From Gemmatimonadales bacterium (GTDB lineage Bacteria > Gemmatimonadota > Gemmatimonadetes > Gemmatimonadales > GWC2-71-9), in NCBI GenBank assembly GCA_013813435.1, contig JACCRS010000111.1, forward strand, positions 1 through 33,975: a stretch of 33,975 bases of DNA, written 5' to 3'. This document shows positions 9,374 to 18,331 of this stretch, one piece after another. Under the pieces are notes generated by a model that worked only from the letters and a program-made list of their open reading frames with translations, had not been told where the DNA came from and made no database searches. Made by a program: the position numbers and the translations under genes. Within the stretch, counting starts at the first letter, position 1; the number at the start of each line of letters is the position of its first letter.

Positions 9374-11674
9374 TTATTCTCCTGCCATACGATCCACTGC
9401 GGTGTGCTGCATCCTCCGCGGGATAGCTTCCGAGTAGATCCGCCGCAGTGCATCGGTGCTCCAGGAGAACAGGTGGGCCCCTACCTGAAGTTCCAGGGTA
9501 CCGGCGCTCTCCACCCGACCCGCGTGAAACACCGGGACACCGTGCTCGTTTGCCAGGGCAATCAGCCGTGTGATCTGCAAAGGAGCGCAGGTCACTACCG
9601 CGCGGGCACCGTCTTCTCCGTACAGGACGCCGTCTACCGGTACGTCAGGGGCGTAGCCCGTGAGGTCGAGGCAGGCCCCCAGACTACCAGGTACGTACGG
9701 CCCACCCATTGCCGCTTCGGCCAGTGTCACCGCCAAGCCGCCTTCCGAGCAGTCGTGCGCCGACCGGAGCATTCGCTGCTCCGCGGCGGCCACGAGAAAG
9801 CGCTGCAGCTGCAGCTCGGCCTCGAGATCGACCGCCGGAGGATCTCCCCCGACGAAGTCACAAACTTCGGCCCAGTAGGCGGAGCCGCCCAGGATACCGC
9901 TGGTCTCGCCGATGATGAACACTTCATCCCGGGCCGAGTCGAAGTGGCTGCCGACTCGATCTTCGACCCTTGAGAGCAGCCCCACCATTCCGATTGTCGG
10001 GGTAGGATCGATGGCGCCACGCGGGCTCTCATTGTAGAAAGAGACATTGCCTCCGGTCACGGGTGTGCCGAACACCCTGCACGCGTCGGATATTCCCCGG
10101 GCCGATTCACGAAACTGGAAAAAGACCTCGGGTCTCTCGGGGTTGCCGAAGTTGAGGCAGTCGGTGAGGCCGAGCGGCCGGGCGCCGGTGCAGGCCAGGT
10201 TGCGGGCGGCTTCGGCCACTGCCGCCTTGCCCCCTTCGTAGGGATCCAGTGAGACGAGCCGGCTGTTGCAGTCGATCGTCATAGCCAGACCGAACCGTGC
10301 GCCCGGGACCCGGATCACGCCGGCATCGGAGCCGGGCGGAAGCACCGTGGACGCCTGGACGGTCGAGTCGTACTGCTCGTAGACCCAGCGTTTGCTGGCG
10401 ATGTTGGGGTGATCGAGCAGCATCTCTAGGGCGCCCTCGAGATCCACCACCGGAGCACCCGGGTCAACCGTCGCCCGCCGGGAACGGGCTTCCTCGCCCT
10501 CTTTGGCTTCGGGGAGGTATACCGGGCAGTCATCCACCAAACGCTGGCCCGGTATGGCGACCACGGTTTGACCGTCGTGCCGCACCCTGAAGACCCCATC
10601 GTCGGTTACATGACCTATCGGAGTAGCCGTAAGCTCCCAGCGAATGCAGACTGACTGGATCTCCGGCAATCGGTGTGGCTCGGCAACGATGAGCATCCGC
10701 TCCTGCGACTCGGACAACAGGATTTCGTAAGGGGTCATGTCCGGCTCGCGGGTGGGTACCAGGCTGGTATCGATCTCTACTCCAACTCCACCGCGAGCCG
10801 CCATTTCGGCCGAGGAGCTGGTGAGCCCCGCTGCGCCCATGTCCTGGATAGCGACGATCAAACCCGAAGTGATCAGCTCCAGACTGGCCTCCAGCAGGAG
10901 CTTCTCGGTGAACGGATCGCCAACCTGCACCTGCGGGCGGCGCGCTTCGCTCTTTTCCGAAAGCTCCTCTGAAGCGAAGCTGGCACCATGGATTCCGTCA
11001 CGGCCGGTGCGGGCTCCCACGACGAGCAGGACGTTTCCCACGCCCTGGGCGGCAGCGCGGATAAGCTCGTTCTCTCTGAGCAACCCCACACACATGGCAT
11101 TGACCAGGGGATTCCCCGAGTAGCCCGGAGCGAAGTTCACCTCGCCTCCCAGGGTGGGGACCCCAACGCAGTTGCCGTAGTCGCCCACTCCCCGGACCAC
11201 GCCGGCAAAGAGGTATCGGTTACGAGGCTCCTCGAGCGGCCCAAAGCGCAGACTGTTGAGCAGGGCCACGGGCCGGGCGCCCATGGTAAACACGTCGCGA
11301 AGGATGCCGCCGACCCCAGTGGCCGCGCCCTGATACGGTTCTACGGCGGAGGGATGGTTGTGGGACTCGATCTTGAAGGCCACGGCCCATCCTTCGGGCA
11401 GCCTCAGAACCCCCGCGTTCTCACCCGGCCCCTGCACCACGTGCGGTCCTGTGGTGGGAAAGGTCTTCAGCACCGGCCTGGAGTGCTTGTACGAGCAGTG
11501 CTCAGACCAGAGGGCAGAGAACACCCCGAGCTCGGTAAAGGTGGGCGTGCGACCTAGCAGCTCCACGATGCGGGCGTATTCCATCTCGTTGAGGCTGTGC
11601 TCCCGCACCAGGGCGGGAGTGACGGCAGGCTCGCCGGTCAGCGATACTGCGTCCGTAACCGCACCGGCGACCAT
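9374..11674 (-). CDS. purL: Phosphoribosylformylglycinamidine synthase subunit PurL (small type)
   Basis: 766 residues, the normal size for the PurL of the three-subunit PurLQS complex. It makes FGAM from FGAR using ATP and ammonia delivered by PurQ. Motifs: [21 protein letters not shown] near the N-terminus, [20 protein letters not shown], and later GGNVSFYNE and the [10 protein letters not shown] substrate loop. The open frame extends to a GTG at 11740, but that overlaps the upstream zinc-ribbon gene, has no Shine-Dalgarno and adds residues absent from relatives. The ATG at 11674 avoids the overlap and is preferred. purF follows after 2 bp. Confidence 0.95.
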   Translation of the reverse strand: MVAGAVTDAVSLTGEPAVTPALVREHSLNEMEYARIVELLGRTPTFTELGVFSALWSEHCSYKHSRPVLKTFPTTGPHVVQGPGENAGVLRLPEGWAVAFKIESHNHPSAVEPYQGAATGVGGILRDVFTMGARPVALLNSLRFGPLEEPRNRYLFAGVVRGVGDYGNCVGVPTLGGEVNFAPGYSGNPLVNAMCVGLLRENELIRAAAQGVGNVLLVVGARTGRDGIHGASFASEELSEKSEARRPQVQVGDPFTEKLLLEASLELITSGLIVAIQDMGAAGLTSSSAEMAARGGVGVEIDTSLVPTREPDMTPYEILLSESQERMLIVAEPHRLPEIQSVCIRWELTATPIGHVTDDGVFRVRHDGQTVVAIPGQRLVDDCPVYLPEAKEGEEARSRRATVDPGAPVVDLEGALEMLLDHPNIASKRWVYEQYDSTVQASTVLPPGSDAGVIRVPGARFGLAMTIDCNSRLVSLDPYEGGKAAVAEAARNLACTGARPLGLTDCLNFGNPERPEVFFQFRESARGISDACRVFGTPVTGGNVSFYNESPRGAIDPTPTIGMVGLLSRVEDRVGSHFDSARDEVFIIGETSGILGGSAYWAEVCDFVGGDPPAVDLEAELQLQRFLVAAAEQRMLRSAHDCSEGGLAVTLAEAAMGGPYVPGSLGACLDLTGYAPDVPVDGVLYGEDGARAVVTCAPLQITRLIALANEHGVPVFHAGRVESAGTLELQVGAHLFSWSTDALRRIYSEAIPRRMQHTAVDRMAGE

Positions 11675-11696
11675 GGAGCCGGTCAACGGCGGCTTC

Positions 11697-12056
11697 TCAA
11701 CGGGAGTGGCCGGGGCCAGACGAATGCTTGTCGGCGCCACGGGGTGAGCGACGGAAGCTGGACAGGGCGTCCGAGAACACCCGGGTGATCACGTTGGGCG
11801 AATCGTCTTTCGCTACCGTCTCGAGCTCGCCGGCGTCGAGCCACATGCCGCCGCAGTGGGCGCAGGTCTCGATCGTCACGCCGTGGTGTTGGCTGCTCAC
11901 AAGGTCGTAGCCATCCTTGGGGCACTTCATGTAATGGGTCTTACGCTCGGCCTCGGCGCTGGCGACGCTGGCCCGCTCCCGCTGTTTCCGGAGCAGCTCG
12001 GCGTCCTCCCGAGCGAAGTACTCATCTTCGTTGCGACTTGGCTTTTCCGGCTTCAT
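11697..12056 (-). CDS. Zinc-ribbon (zf-TFIIB type) small protein
   Basis: 119 residues. The N-terminal helix ([19 protein letters not shown]) is charged and probably helical. A zinc-ribbon resembling the zf-TFIIB family spans about 43-78: [10 protein letters not shown], then [16 protein letters not shown]. Only three of the usual four cysteines are seen (Cys45, Cys65, Cys68). The usual second Cys position is Asp48, so Asp or a nearby His would have to complete the site. The function of the family is unknown; nucleic-acid binding is often assumed without proof. It sits between purQ (17 bp upstream) and purL (22 bp downstream), splitting two subunits of one enzyme. The shared frame region makes this a real gene that limits the purL start. 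Confidence 0.8.
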   Translation of the reverse strand: MKPEKPSRNEDEYFAREDAELLRKQRERASVASAEAERKTHYMKCPKDGYDLVSSQHHGVTIETCAHCGGMWLDAGELETVAKDDSPNVITRVFSDALSSFRRSPRGADKHSSGPGHSR

Positions 12057-12073
12057 AGGCTCATACCCCTGAA

Positions 12074-12769
12074 TTAGCTGTCCTGATGCAAGGTGACCAT
12101 TGATGTGAAGAATCCGCTGCCTCCGGTAAGGCCTAGCAGCCGGTCCGCGGCCCGCTCCGGATGCGGCATGATACCGACCACGTTTCCGTCAGCGTTGCAA
12201 ATGCCCGCGATATGATTCGCCGAACCGTTCGGATTGGGTTGGAAGGGCGAGCGCTCGGTGGCGGCCACGTAGCGCAACACCACCCGGCCTTCAGCCTCGA
12301 GCATCCGCAGAGTATCGGGCGCGGCCACAAAACGGCCATCGCCGTGTGCCACCGGTAATCGAAGCCGGCAATCGGAATCGTAGTCGCAGGTAAAGGCGGT
12401 GTCGGGCCGTTCGACGATTACATCGACCGGCTTCGACACGAAGCTGAGCCCCGCGTTTCGCAGGAGGGCGCCCGGCAACAGGTCGGCCTCACAAAGAATC
12501 TGGAATCCGTTGCAGATGCCGAGCACGGGCCCCCCGGCGGCAGCGTGACGCTGCACCGCCTGCATTATGGGGCTGAAGCGGGCGATGGCACCGGAGCGGA
12601 GGTAGTCACCGTAACTGAACCCGCCGGGGAGGATCACCACGTCGGCATCGCGCAGGTCGGTGTCTCGGTGCCAGACGAGGTAGGCGTCGGCCCCAACACC
12701 TTCTGCCGCACGCAGCGTGTCGAGATCGCAATTGCTGCCGGGGAACCGCACCACCGCTACTCGCGGCAT
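12074..12769 (-). CDS. purQ: Phosphoribosylformylglycinamidine synthase glutaminase subunit
   Basis: 231 residues. PurQ hydrolyses glutamine and passes ammonia to PurL. It is a class I glutamine amidotransferase: nucleophile Cys86 in GICNGFQIL, an early PGGFSYGDYLRSG oxyanion region, and a C-terminal His/Glu in MPHPERA. The start is the ATG at 12769 (MPRVAVVRFPGSNCD), which overlaps the purS stop by 1 bp (TGATG). The open frame continues upstream to 13156, but that extension is antisense-like low-complexity sequence across purS and pssA and is not part of the protein. Confidence 0.97.
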   Translation of the reverse strand: MPRVAVVRFPGSNCDLDTLRAAEGVGADAYLVWHRDTDLRDADVVILPGGFSYGDYLRSGAIARFSPIMQAVQRHAAAGGPVLGICNGFQILCEADLLPGALLRNAGLSFVSKPVDVIVERPDTAFTCDYDSDCRLRLPVAHGDGRFVAAPDTLRMLEAEGRVVLRYVAATERSPFQPNPNGSANHIAGICNADGNVVGIMPHPERAADRLLGLTGGSGFFTSMVTLHQDS

Positions 12770-13020
12770 CAGTCCTCCTCTACCTCGAGCAGGTAGTCCT
12801 CCGTCACCGGGTTGGCCAGGAGCTTGTCGCACATCTGCCGGGCCCGGGTCTCGGCTTCGTCCCGCGAAGCGGCCGCCACGTCGAGCTCTATGGCACGGCC
12901 GATCCGGACAGCACCAGCTTCCTCGAAGCCCAGGGCGCTGAGCGCGTGCTCCACCGCCTGGCCCTGGGGGTCGAGCAGCCCCTCGCGCGGCATCACCCGG
13001 ACGTGCACTCTGAAGGTCAT
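12769..13020 (-). CDS. purS: Phosphoribosylformylglycinamidine synthase subunit PurS
   Basis: 83 residues, the usual PurS size. PurS is the small structural subunit that bridges PurL and PurQ in the bacterial FGAM synthase complex. It begins MTFRVHVRVMPREGLLDPQG, with the conserved GLLDPQG turn, followed by the ALSALGFEEAGAVRIGR segment typical of the family's beta-alpha-beta fold. It overlaps pssA by 4 bp upstream and purQ by 1 bp downstream, so stoichiometric production with PurQ through translational coupling is likely. Confidence 0.95.
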   Translation of the reverse strand: MTFRVHVRVMPREGLLDPQGQAVEHALSALGFEEAGAVRIGRAIELDVAAASRDEAETRARQMCDKLLANPVTEDYLLEVEED

Positions 13021-13898
13021 TCCTCCGCCTCCTGGCGGCGATCGCCCCAGCGATTCCGCCGTTCGTGGGACAGAGGGGGTGGCAACGTCGGATCGTTGTC
13101 CTCGGCCAGCCGCTGCTCCCCCATGGGGACCGGCTCAGGGCGCTCCATGAGACCAAGAATGGTGGCGCGCACGATGCCGTATCCGACGTAGAACAAACCC
13201 AATGGGAACAGGAAGTACTCGGGCACGATCAGGCCGCCCAGCAGAATCACCAGGTGAACCGTCAGGCCGAATATCCCCTTTCTGCTGTGAAGTCCGATAG
13301 GCGGGAACTTTGGATACTTGACGTTGCTCACCATCAGCACCGCCAGGAGAAGCATCAGGACCACCAGGCCTTCATGCTGAAGGTCGAGATACGCCGGCGT
13401 AGCTCGGTACCAGTTGGTCTGGCTGAAAGGGTAGTAAACGGCGAGTGTCATACCGGCCGCCGGGGATGGTAGTCCCGTGAACCACGCACCGGGGGGCTTG
13501 CCGGCCGACAGTACGTTAAAACGAGCCAACCGCAGAGCCACAGCTACCACGTAGATGTAGCAAAGGATCCAGGCGAATCGACCGGCGTTGGAGAAGTCAA
13601 GGAAGTACATGAGTAACGCCGGGGCTACCCCGAACGAGATCACGTCCACCAGGGAGTCGAGCTCGGCGCCGAACCGGGTTCCCGTGCCTGACAATCGCGC
13701 CACTCTGCCGTCCAGCATGTCGAGAATACCGGCGAAGACGATGAACCAGCCGGCCCACCGGAAGTTTCCGTTGAAGGCTGAGACGATGGCCCAGAAGCCG
13801 AAAAAAAGATTTCCCAGCGTAAAGGTGCTGGGCATCACCACTACCACCTGGCGTATGGAGGGTCGCTTTAACCCCTCCCGGCGCTGCCTCAGATCCAT
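13017..13898 (-). CDS. pssA: CDP-diacylglycerol-serine O-phosphatidyltransferase
   Basis: 293 residues of an integral membrane CDP-alcohol phosphatidyltransferase. It makes phosphatidylserine from CDP-diacylglycerol and serine. The signature D-G-x2-A-R-x8-G-x3-D-x3-D is intact at residues 63-85 (LDGRVARL ... GAELDSLVD), after a first membrane segment at about 23-56. Several further hydrophobic segments follow, and the last 40 residues are a charged cytoplasmic tail. It is the Bacillus/archaeal-type subclass II enzyme. The start overlaps the psd stop by 10 bp, placing phosphatidylserine synthase and decarboxylase together inside a purine operon. Confidence 0.95.
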   Translation of the reverse strand: MDLRQRREGLKRPSIRQVVVVMPSTFTLGNLFFGFWAIVSAFNGNFRWAGWFIVFAGILDMLDGRVARLSGTGTRFGAELDSLVDVISFGVAPALLMYFLDFSNAGRFAWILCYIYVVAVALRLARFNVLSAGKPPGAWFTGLPSPAAGMTLAVYYPFSQTNWYRATPAYLDLQHEGLVVLMLLLAVLMVSNVKYPKFPPIGLHSRKGIFGLTVHLVILLGGLIVPEYFLFPLGLFYVGYGIVRATILGLMERPEPVPMGEQRLAEDNDPTLPPPLSHERRNRWGDRRQEAEE

Positions 13899-14542
13899 TC
13901 TGCTACCACGGTCACCCCCGCCACAGTAGTGTCCCCGACCTTTACAAGAACCCGGGTACCGCCAGGCGGAAGGAAAATGTCCACCCGGGACCCAAAGCGG
14001 ATCATTCCCAGCCGATCCGCCTGCTGCACCGACTTGCCGACTTCGTGATCCGTTACGATCCGCCGGGCGATCAGCCCAGCGATCTGCCGGACCAGCACTT
14101 TACCACGGGACGTGGTGAGCCCGACCGAAGATTGCTCATTGTCGAGGCTGGATTTCTCCGCGGCTGCGTGGCCGAACTTGCCCGCGTTGTAGTGACGATA
14201 GGCCACCGTGCCATCGGTCGGGTAACGGTTGACGTGGCAGTCGAACACGTTCATGAAGATCGAAACCCGCTCGGCTCTACCGCCGAAGAACGCCGGCTCG
14301 TCGGTCTCGAGCACACTAACGACCTTGCCATCGGCTGGAGCCAGGATGTAGCGATCACCCCGCTTACCGCTACGCAAGGGATCGCGGAAGAAGGCAACAA
14401 CCCATACTGCCACCAGGACCCAGATGAAGGCTACGCTCCACCAGACCGGAGATCCCGACCTGAGGGCGGCGAGAACCAAAGCCAGGGCGATAACCCAGGC
14501 TGCGATGATGAACCACCGTCCTTCGGGCGCGGTACGGATCAC
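13889..14542 (-). CDS. psd: Phosphatidylserine decarboxylase (short form)
   Basis: 217 residues of a pyruvoyl-dependent enzyme converting phosphatidylserine to phosphatidylethanolamine at the membrane. Two hydrophobic segments (about 9-27 and 33-52) anchor it. The catalytic triad is visible: Asp71 in APADGKV, His103 in FDCHVNR, and the self-cleavage site Gly184-Ser185 in IRFGSRVD, where Ser185 becomes the pyruvoyl group. Length and motifs match the short, PSD-A-type decarboxylase. The ATG at 14542 overlaps the purC stop by 4 bp, and pssA overlaps its end by 10 bp, so the two lipid enzymes are translationally linked. Confidence 0.95.
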   Translation of the reverse strand: MIRTAPEGRWFIIAAWVIALALVLAALRSGSPVWWSVAFIWVLVAVWVVAFFRDPLRSGKRGDRYILAPADGKVVSVLETDEPAFFGGRAERVSIFMNVFDCHVNRYPTDGTVAYRHYNAGKFGHAAAEKSSLDNEQSSVGLTTSRGKVLVRQIAGLIARRIVTDHEVGKSVQQADRLGMIRFGSRVDIFLPPGGTRVLVKVGDTTVAGVTVVAEWI

Positions 14543-15480
14543 AGATTCTGCTCCAGATTCCGTTCGGTGAGGAGCCGGAAGGCTTCCAAATATCGGCGGC
14601 TCGTTGCCTCTACCACCTCCGGAGGAAGCGCCGGTGGGGGGGCTTCGCCATCCCAGCCGCCCGCTGCCCTGATCGAGGCGAGATAGTCCCGAAGTGGCTG
14701 CTTGTCGAAGCTGGGTTGAACCCGCCCGGGAAGATATCGGTCGACCGGCCAGAAGCGCGACGAATCCGGCGTCAGAACTTCATCGATGAGACGGAGGGTA
14801 CCCTGGGCATCGGCGCCGAACTCGAATTTGGTATCGGCGATGATGATTCCGCGCGCCGCGGCATGGTCCCGGCCTGCCTGGTAGAGCGCAAAGCTTGCCT
14901 CCTTCAAACGGGCGGCCAGCGCCGGCCCCAGTGCCTCGGCCACGGCAGCGAATGGGACGTTGATATCGTGCCCGGTCTCAGCCTTGGTGGCCGGCGAGAA
15001 GAGAGGGGGGTCGAGTCGTGCGCTCTCGGTCAGACCTTGATCCAGCGGCTCCCCGGCAAGAGTTCCCCGGTTCCGATACTCGGCCCACGCTGATCCAGAA
15101 ATGAACCCGCGTACGACACACTCGAAGGGCACGGGTACCGCCCTGAGGACGAGCATTGCCCGCCCGGCAATCTGCTCCTCTAAGCCGCTCAGCTGCGGCA
15201 CCCGCTCCAGGATTTCACTGGTGCTCGCGGTGACGTAATGAGAAGGGAACACGTCGGCCAGCAGCTGAAACCAGAACGCGCTCATCTGGGTGAGCACCGC
15301 GCCTTTACGGGGAATGGGCTCCCGCATGACGACGTCAAAGGCGCTGACCCGGTCGCTCGCCACGATCAGCAGGTGACTCTGGTCCACCTCATAAACCTCA
15401 CGGACCTTACCCTGACGAAGCAGCGGGAGTGGGAGCCGGCTCTCGGTGACAGCCGGCCCTGAGCGCAGCGAGGGGCTCAT
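14539..15480 (-). CDS. purC: Phosphoribosylaminoimidazole-succinocarboxamide synthase
   Basis: 313 residues, the longer (yeast-like) form of SAICAR synthase. It joins aspartate to CAIR using ATP. Motifs: LLRQGKVREVYEVD near residue 20, VASDRVSAFDVVM at about 40-52, then ECVVRGFISGSAWAEY, IIIADTKFEFG and DEVLTPDSSRFWP, which cover the ATP, Asp and metal sites. It overlaps purB (4 bp) and psd (4 bp). Its product is the substrate of the neighbouring PurB, so order in the operon matches pathway order locally. Confidence 0.96.
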   Translation of the reverse strand: MSPSLRSGPAVTESRLPLPLLRQGKVREVYEVDQSHLLIVASDRVSAFDVVMREPIPRKGAVLTQMSAFWFQLLADVFPSHYVTASTSEILERVPQLSGLEEQIAGRAMLVLRAVPVPFECVVRGFISGSAWAEYRNRGTLAGEPLDQGLTESARLDPPLFSPATKAETGHDINVPFAAVAEALGPALAARLKEASFALYQAGRDHAAARGIIIADTKFEFGADAQGTLRLIDEVLTPDSSRFWPVDRYLPGRVQPSFDKQPLRDYLASIRAAGGWDGEAPPPALPPEVVEATSRRYLEAFRLLTERNLEQNL

Positions 15481-16916
15481 ACTCGTACCTCGGCGGCTTC
15501 GGCTTCCGATGCGAGAGGGCGGGCCCGGGACAGCAAAGGCCTCAGGTACTCCTCTACGAACTCAGCGACCTGCTGAGGGGCGCGACCGATATAGTTGGCC
15601 GGATCGAGCTCGGCACCCAGGGCCGCCACAGGCACTCCACGGAAAGCCGGATCAGCGGCGAGTCGTTCGAGCAGAGCGTTGGGCTCGCCCCGGCTTACCG
15701 CCTCCGCCACCGTCAAACTGTGCCGGCGGACCACCTCGTGCAACGCCTGCCGGTCTCCTCCGGCCGCGGTGCCAAGCATCAACCACCGCTCGGTTGCCAT
15801 GAAGGGCATCTGCTCAGCCACATGCCGGCGGATCACGTCTTCGCGGACCTCGAGCCCAGCCGCGATGTTGGTTGCGAGCACCAGGATGGCGTCGGTGCCG
15901 AGGAACGCTTCAGGGAGAGTGAGCCGGCGGTTGGCACTATCGTCCAGAGTTCGTTCGAGCCACTGACTCGCTGCTGTGTTTGCGGTGTTGGCTTGCAGTG
16001 AGATGACGAACCGTGCCAGCCCGCTGATTCGCTCGGCGCGCATCGGATTGCGCTTGTATGCCATGGCGCTCGACCCGATCTGCTCGGACTCGAACGGCTC
16101 GAGCAGCTCCCCCTCGTGCTGCAGCAGTCGGAGGTCACCGGCCAGCTTCGCGGCCGATTGCGCGATCCCGCTTAGAGCGTCAAGGACATTGCTGTCGACC
16201 TTGCGAGTGTAGGTCTGCCCGGTAACCATGAACGCCGCACCAAAGCCGAGCCGGGATGCCACCCGGCGATCCAACTCGCGCACAGTGTCCTGATTGTTGC
16301 CGAATAGCTCCAGGAATGAGGCCTGGGTGCCGGTGGTCCCTTTGCAGCCACGCAGCCGCATGGTCTCGATGCGGCGGCAGATCTCCTCGACATCCAGGGC
16401 GAAGTCCTGCATCCACAGCGTGGCTCGCTTACCCACTGTGGTGAGCTGGGCCGGCTGGAAGTGGGTGTAAGCAAGGCACGGGAGGTTTGCATAACGCGCC
16501 GCAAAGCGCTCCAGGGCGCCGAGCACCGCGATCAGCCGGCCGAGGAGAAGGCGGAGACCGTCGCGCATGACCATCAGGTCGGCATTGTCGGTGACGAAGG
16601 CGCTGGTTGCGCCGAGATGCAAATAGGCGCGGGCCGCGGGGGCCTGGTCGCCAAAGGCATGTATGTGCGCCATGACATCGTGGCGGAAACGGCGCTCGTA
16701 GCGCGCAGCCAGCTCGAGGTCGGCATCGTCCAGGTGATCACGCATCTGCGCGATAGCCTGTTCCGGAATATCGAGCCCCAGCTCGCGTTCGGTCTCGGCC
16801 AGCGCCAGCCAGAGCCGGCGCCAGAGTCCAATCCGGTGGCGCTCACCCCAAAGCGTCTGCATGGCAGGCGAGGCATAACGGGATCCCAGTGGGGAGCGCC
16901 AGCGATCGCCGCTCAT
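15477..16916 (-). CDS. purB: Adenylosuccinate lyase
   Basis: 479 residues of the fumarase/aspartase superfamily. PurB cleaves SAICAR to AICAR and adenylosuccinate to AMP, releasing fumarate both times. The mobile catalytic-loop signature is GSSAMAYKRNPMRAERISG (from residue 281), slightly divergent from the usual SSxMPxKxNP form. Other family segments include LGATSAFVTDNADL and KGTTGTQASFLELF. The start at 16916 overlaps the htrA stop by 4 bp, and the end overlaps purC by 4 bp. Confidence 0.95.
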   Translation of the reverse strand: MSGDRWRSPLGSRYASPAMQTLWGERHRIGLWRRLWLALAETERELGLDIPEQAIAQMRDHLDDADLELAARYERRFRHDVMAHIHAFGDQAPAARAYLHLGATSAFVTDNADLMVMRDGLRLLLGRLIAVLGALERFAARYANLPCLAYTHFQPAQLTTVGKRATLWMQDFALDVEEICRRIETMRLRGCKGTTGTQASFLELFGNNQDTVRELDRRVASRLGFGAAFMVTGQTYTRKVDSNVLDALSGIAQSAAKLAGDLRLLQHEGELLEPFESEQIGSSAMAYKRNPMRAERISGLARFVISLQANTANTAASQWLERTLDDSANRRLTLPEAFLGTDAILVLATNIAAGLEVREDVIRRHVAEQMPFMATERWLMLGTAAGGDRQALHEVVRRHSLTVAEAVSRGEPNALLERLAADPAFRGVPVAALGAELDPANYIGRAPQQVAEFVEEYLRPLLSRARPLASEAEAAEVRV

Positions 16917-18331
16917 CGGAACATCAGGTCGGTGAAGGTGACCTGCCCCTCTCGCTCGACGTAGATCCTCAGCACCTGGCCGGGGCGCACGTTCAGCAGG
17001 CCCGACACCTCGGAGGCATTGCGGACCGGCGTTCGATCAACCGCCAGGATTACATCTCCCGGCCGAAGTCCGGTGGCGCGGCTGACCGCGGGCGAGAGCC
17101 GAAAGATGAGGGCACCCTGGTCGCTGCGGATGGAGCGCTCCGCCTGCACGGCGGGTGTAACGTTGATCAGCTGCAGGTCCTGGAGCACGGTAATCTTTTC
17201 CGCCGTGACGGTAGGAAGGTCCCCGGTCACGATACGCCGGGAGCTGGCGACGCCTTCCCCCCGCACCGCCACCTGCACTGCGTCTCCCACGTGCAAGTCG
17301 AGCTTTACCGCCTCCCAGTCAAGGTAGTTGCGGAGCCGGCGTCCGTTGGCCTCGATAAGTACGTCGTTCTTGCGTACCCCAGCTCGCGCCGCCGGGCCGT
17401 CGGGGGCAATCCCGGCCACCACTACGCCGCCCTGACTTTTCCAGTCGCGCATGGCTCGGGCACCCTGCACATCGAGCCCAACCCAGGCGCGCCGCACCGA
17501 GCCGCGCTTGATGATCTCATCGGCGACTCTCACCGCGCGCTCGATGGGAATGGCGAAGCCCAGGCCAACCGAACCGCCGCTGCTGCTGAAGATCGATGAG
17601 TTTACCCCTACCACCTCACCCAGGGCGTTGGTAAGAGGTCCGCCCGAGTTACCGGGATTGATGGCCGCATCGGTCTGGATCATGTCCAGATAGAGTCCGG
17701 TCTGATCGCCACCCGGCAGAATGTTGCGACCGGTTGCGCTTACCACCCCGACGGACACCGATGGTTCGGCATTGCCCAGGAGATATGCGTACGGGTTGCC
17801 GAGTGCCACGAGCCATTCGCCAATCATCAAATCGGTGCTGCGGCCCAACGCCACGGTCGGAAGTCTGTCTCGCTTCACTTTCAGGACGGCGATGTCGGTG
17901 AGGGGATCTTCTCCCAGCAACGTCGCCGGCAGATCGCTGCCATCCGGTAGCGTCACTACGACGCGCTCAGCGTTCGATACCACGTGCTGATTGGTGACGA
18001 TGATCCCATCAGGCCTGAGTACGAACCCAGTGCCGTAGCCCTGAACGACCCGGGCGCCTTCCGGGACGAAGAAGAAGTCCCAGGGAGAGCGGCGACCAGC
18101 GTGTTGTCTTGAGGTCACGTTGATCGACACGACCGCCGGCCCCGCCCGGTCCGCCGCCGCTACCAGCGCCGTGTTGCGGGAGGAGCCGGTGGCGTTCTGC
18201 GCTTCAGTGATACGGGCCGAGGTCTGGGCCCCGGCGCTGGCCACTACGGAGCGCAGTGGCTCATCCCGGCATCCTGCCAGGGCAAGGACCGAGGTACTCA
18301 CCAGGAGGCTACGCCGGCTGTACTGCGGCAT
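16913..18331 (-). CDS. HtrA/DegP-type serine protease with two PDZ domains, predicted lipoprotein
   Basis: 472 residues of an envelope quality-control protease. The N-terminus SRRSLLVSTSVLALAGC has a twin-arginine-like pair and a lipobox with Cys21, so export and lipid anchoring are likely. The trypsin-like domain (about 55-275) has the full triad: His116 (TNQHVVSN), Asp146 (DPLTDIAVL) and Ser229 (NPGNSGGPL). PDZ1 spans about 280-370 (GIAPDGPAARAGVRKNDVL) and PDZ2 about 380-470 (LRPGDVILAVDRTPV). Known role of the family: degrading or refolding damaged envelope proteins. It lies between truA (23 bp overlap) and purB (4 bp overlap). The specific Deg paralogue cannot be assigned. Confidence 0.93.
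   Translation of the reverse strand: MPQYSRRSLLVSTSVLALAGCRDEPLRSVVASAGAQTSARITEAQNATGSSRNTALVAAADRAGPAVVSINVTSRQHAGRRSPWDFFFVPEGARVVQGYGTGFVLRPDGIIVTNQHVVSNAERVVVTLPDGSDLPATLLGEDPLTDIAVLKVKRDRLPTVALGRSTDLMIGEWLVALGNPYAYLLGNAEPSVSVGVVSATGRNILPGGDQTGLYLDMIQTDAAINPGNSGGPLTNALGEVVGVNSSIFSSSGGSVGLGFAIPIERAVRVADEIIKRGSVRRAWVGLDVQGARAMRDWKSQGGVVVAGIAPDGPAARAGVRKNDVLIEANGRRLRNYLDWEAVKLDLHVGDAVQVAVRGEGVASSRRIVTGDLPTVTAEKITVLQDLQLINVTPAVQAERSIRSDQGALIFRLSPAVSRATGLRPGDVILAVDRTPVRNASEVSGLLNVRPGQVLRIYVEREGQVTFTDLMFR

Noticed and set aside
11675-11740. Longer purL start at GTG 11740
   Set aside because: It would overlap the zinc-ribbon gene by 44 bp, has no ribosome site, and adds residues not seen in PurL.
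12770-13156. N-terminal extension of purQ
   Set aside because: The in-frame open sequence upstream of ATG 12769 crosses purS and pssA in another frame and is not PurQ-like; MPRVAVVRFPGSN is the normal start.
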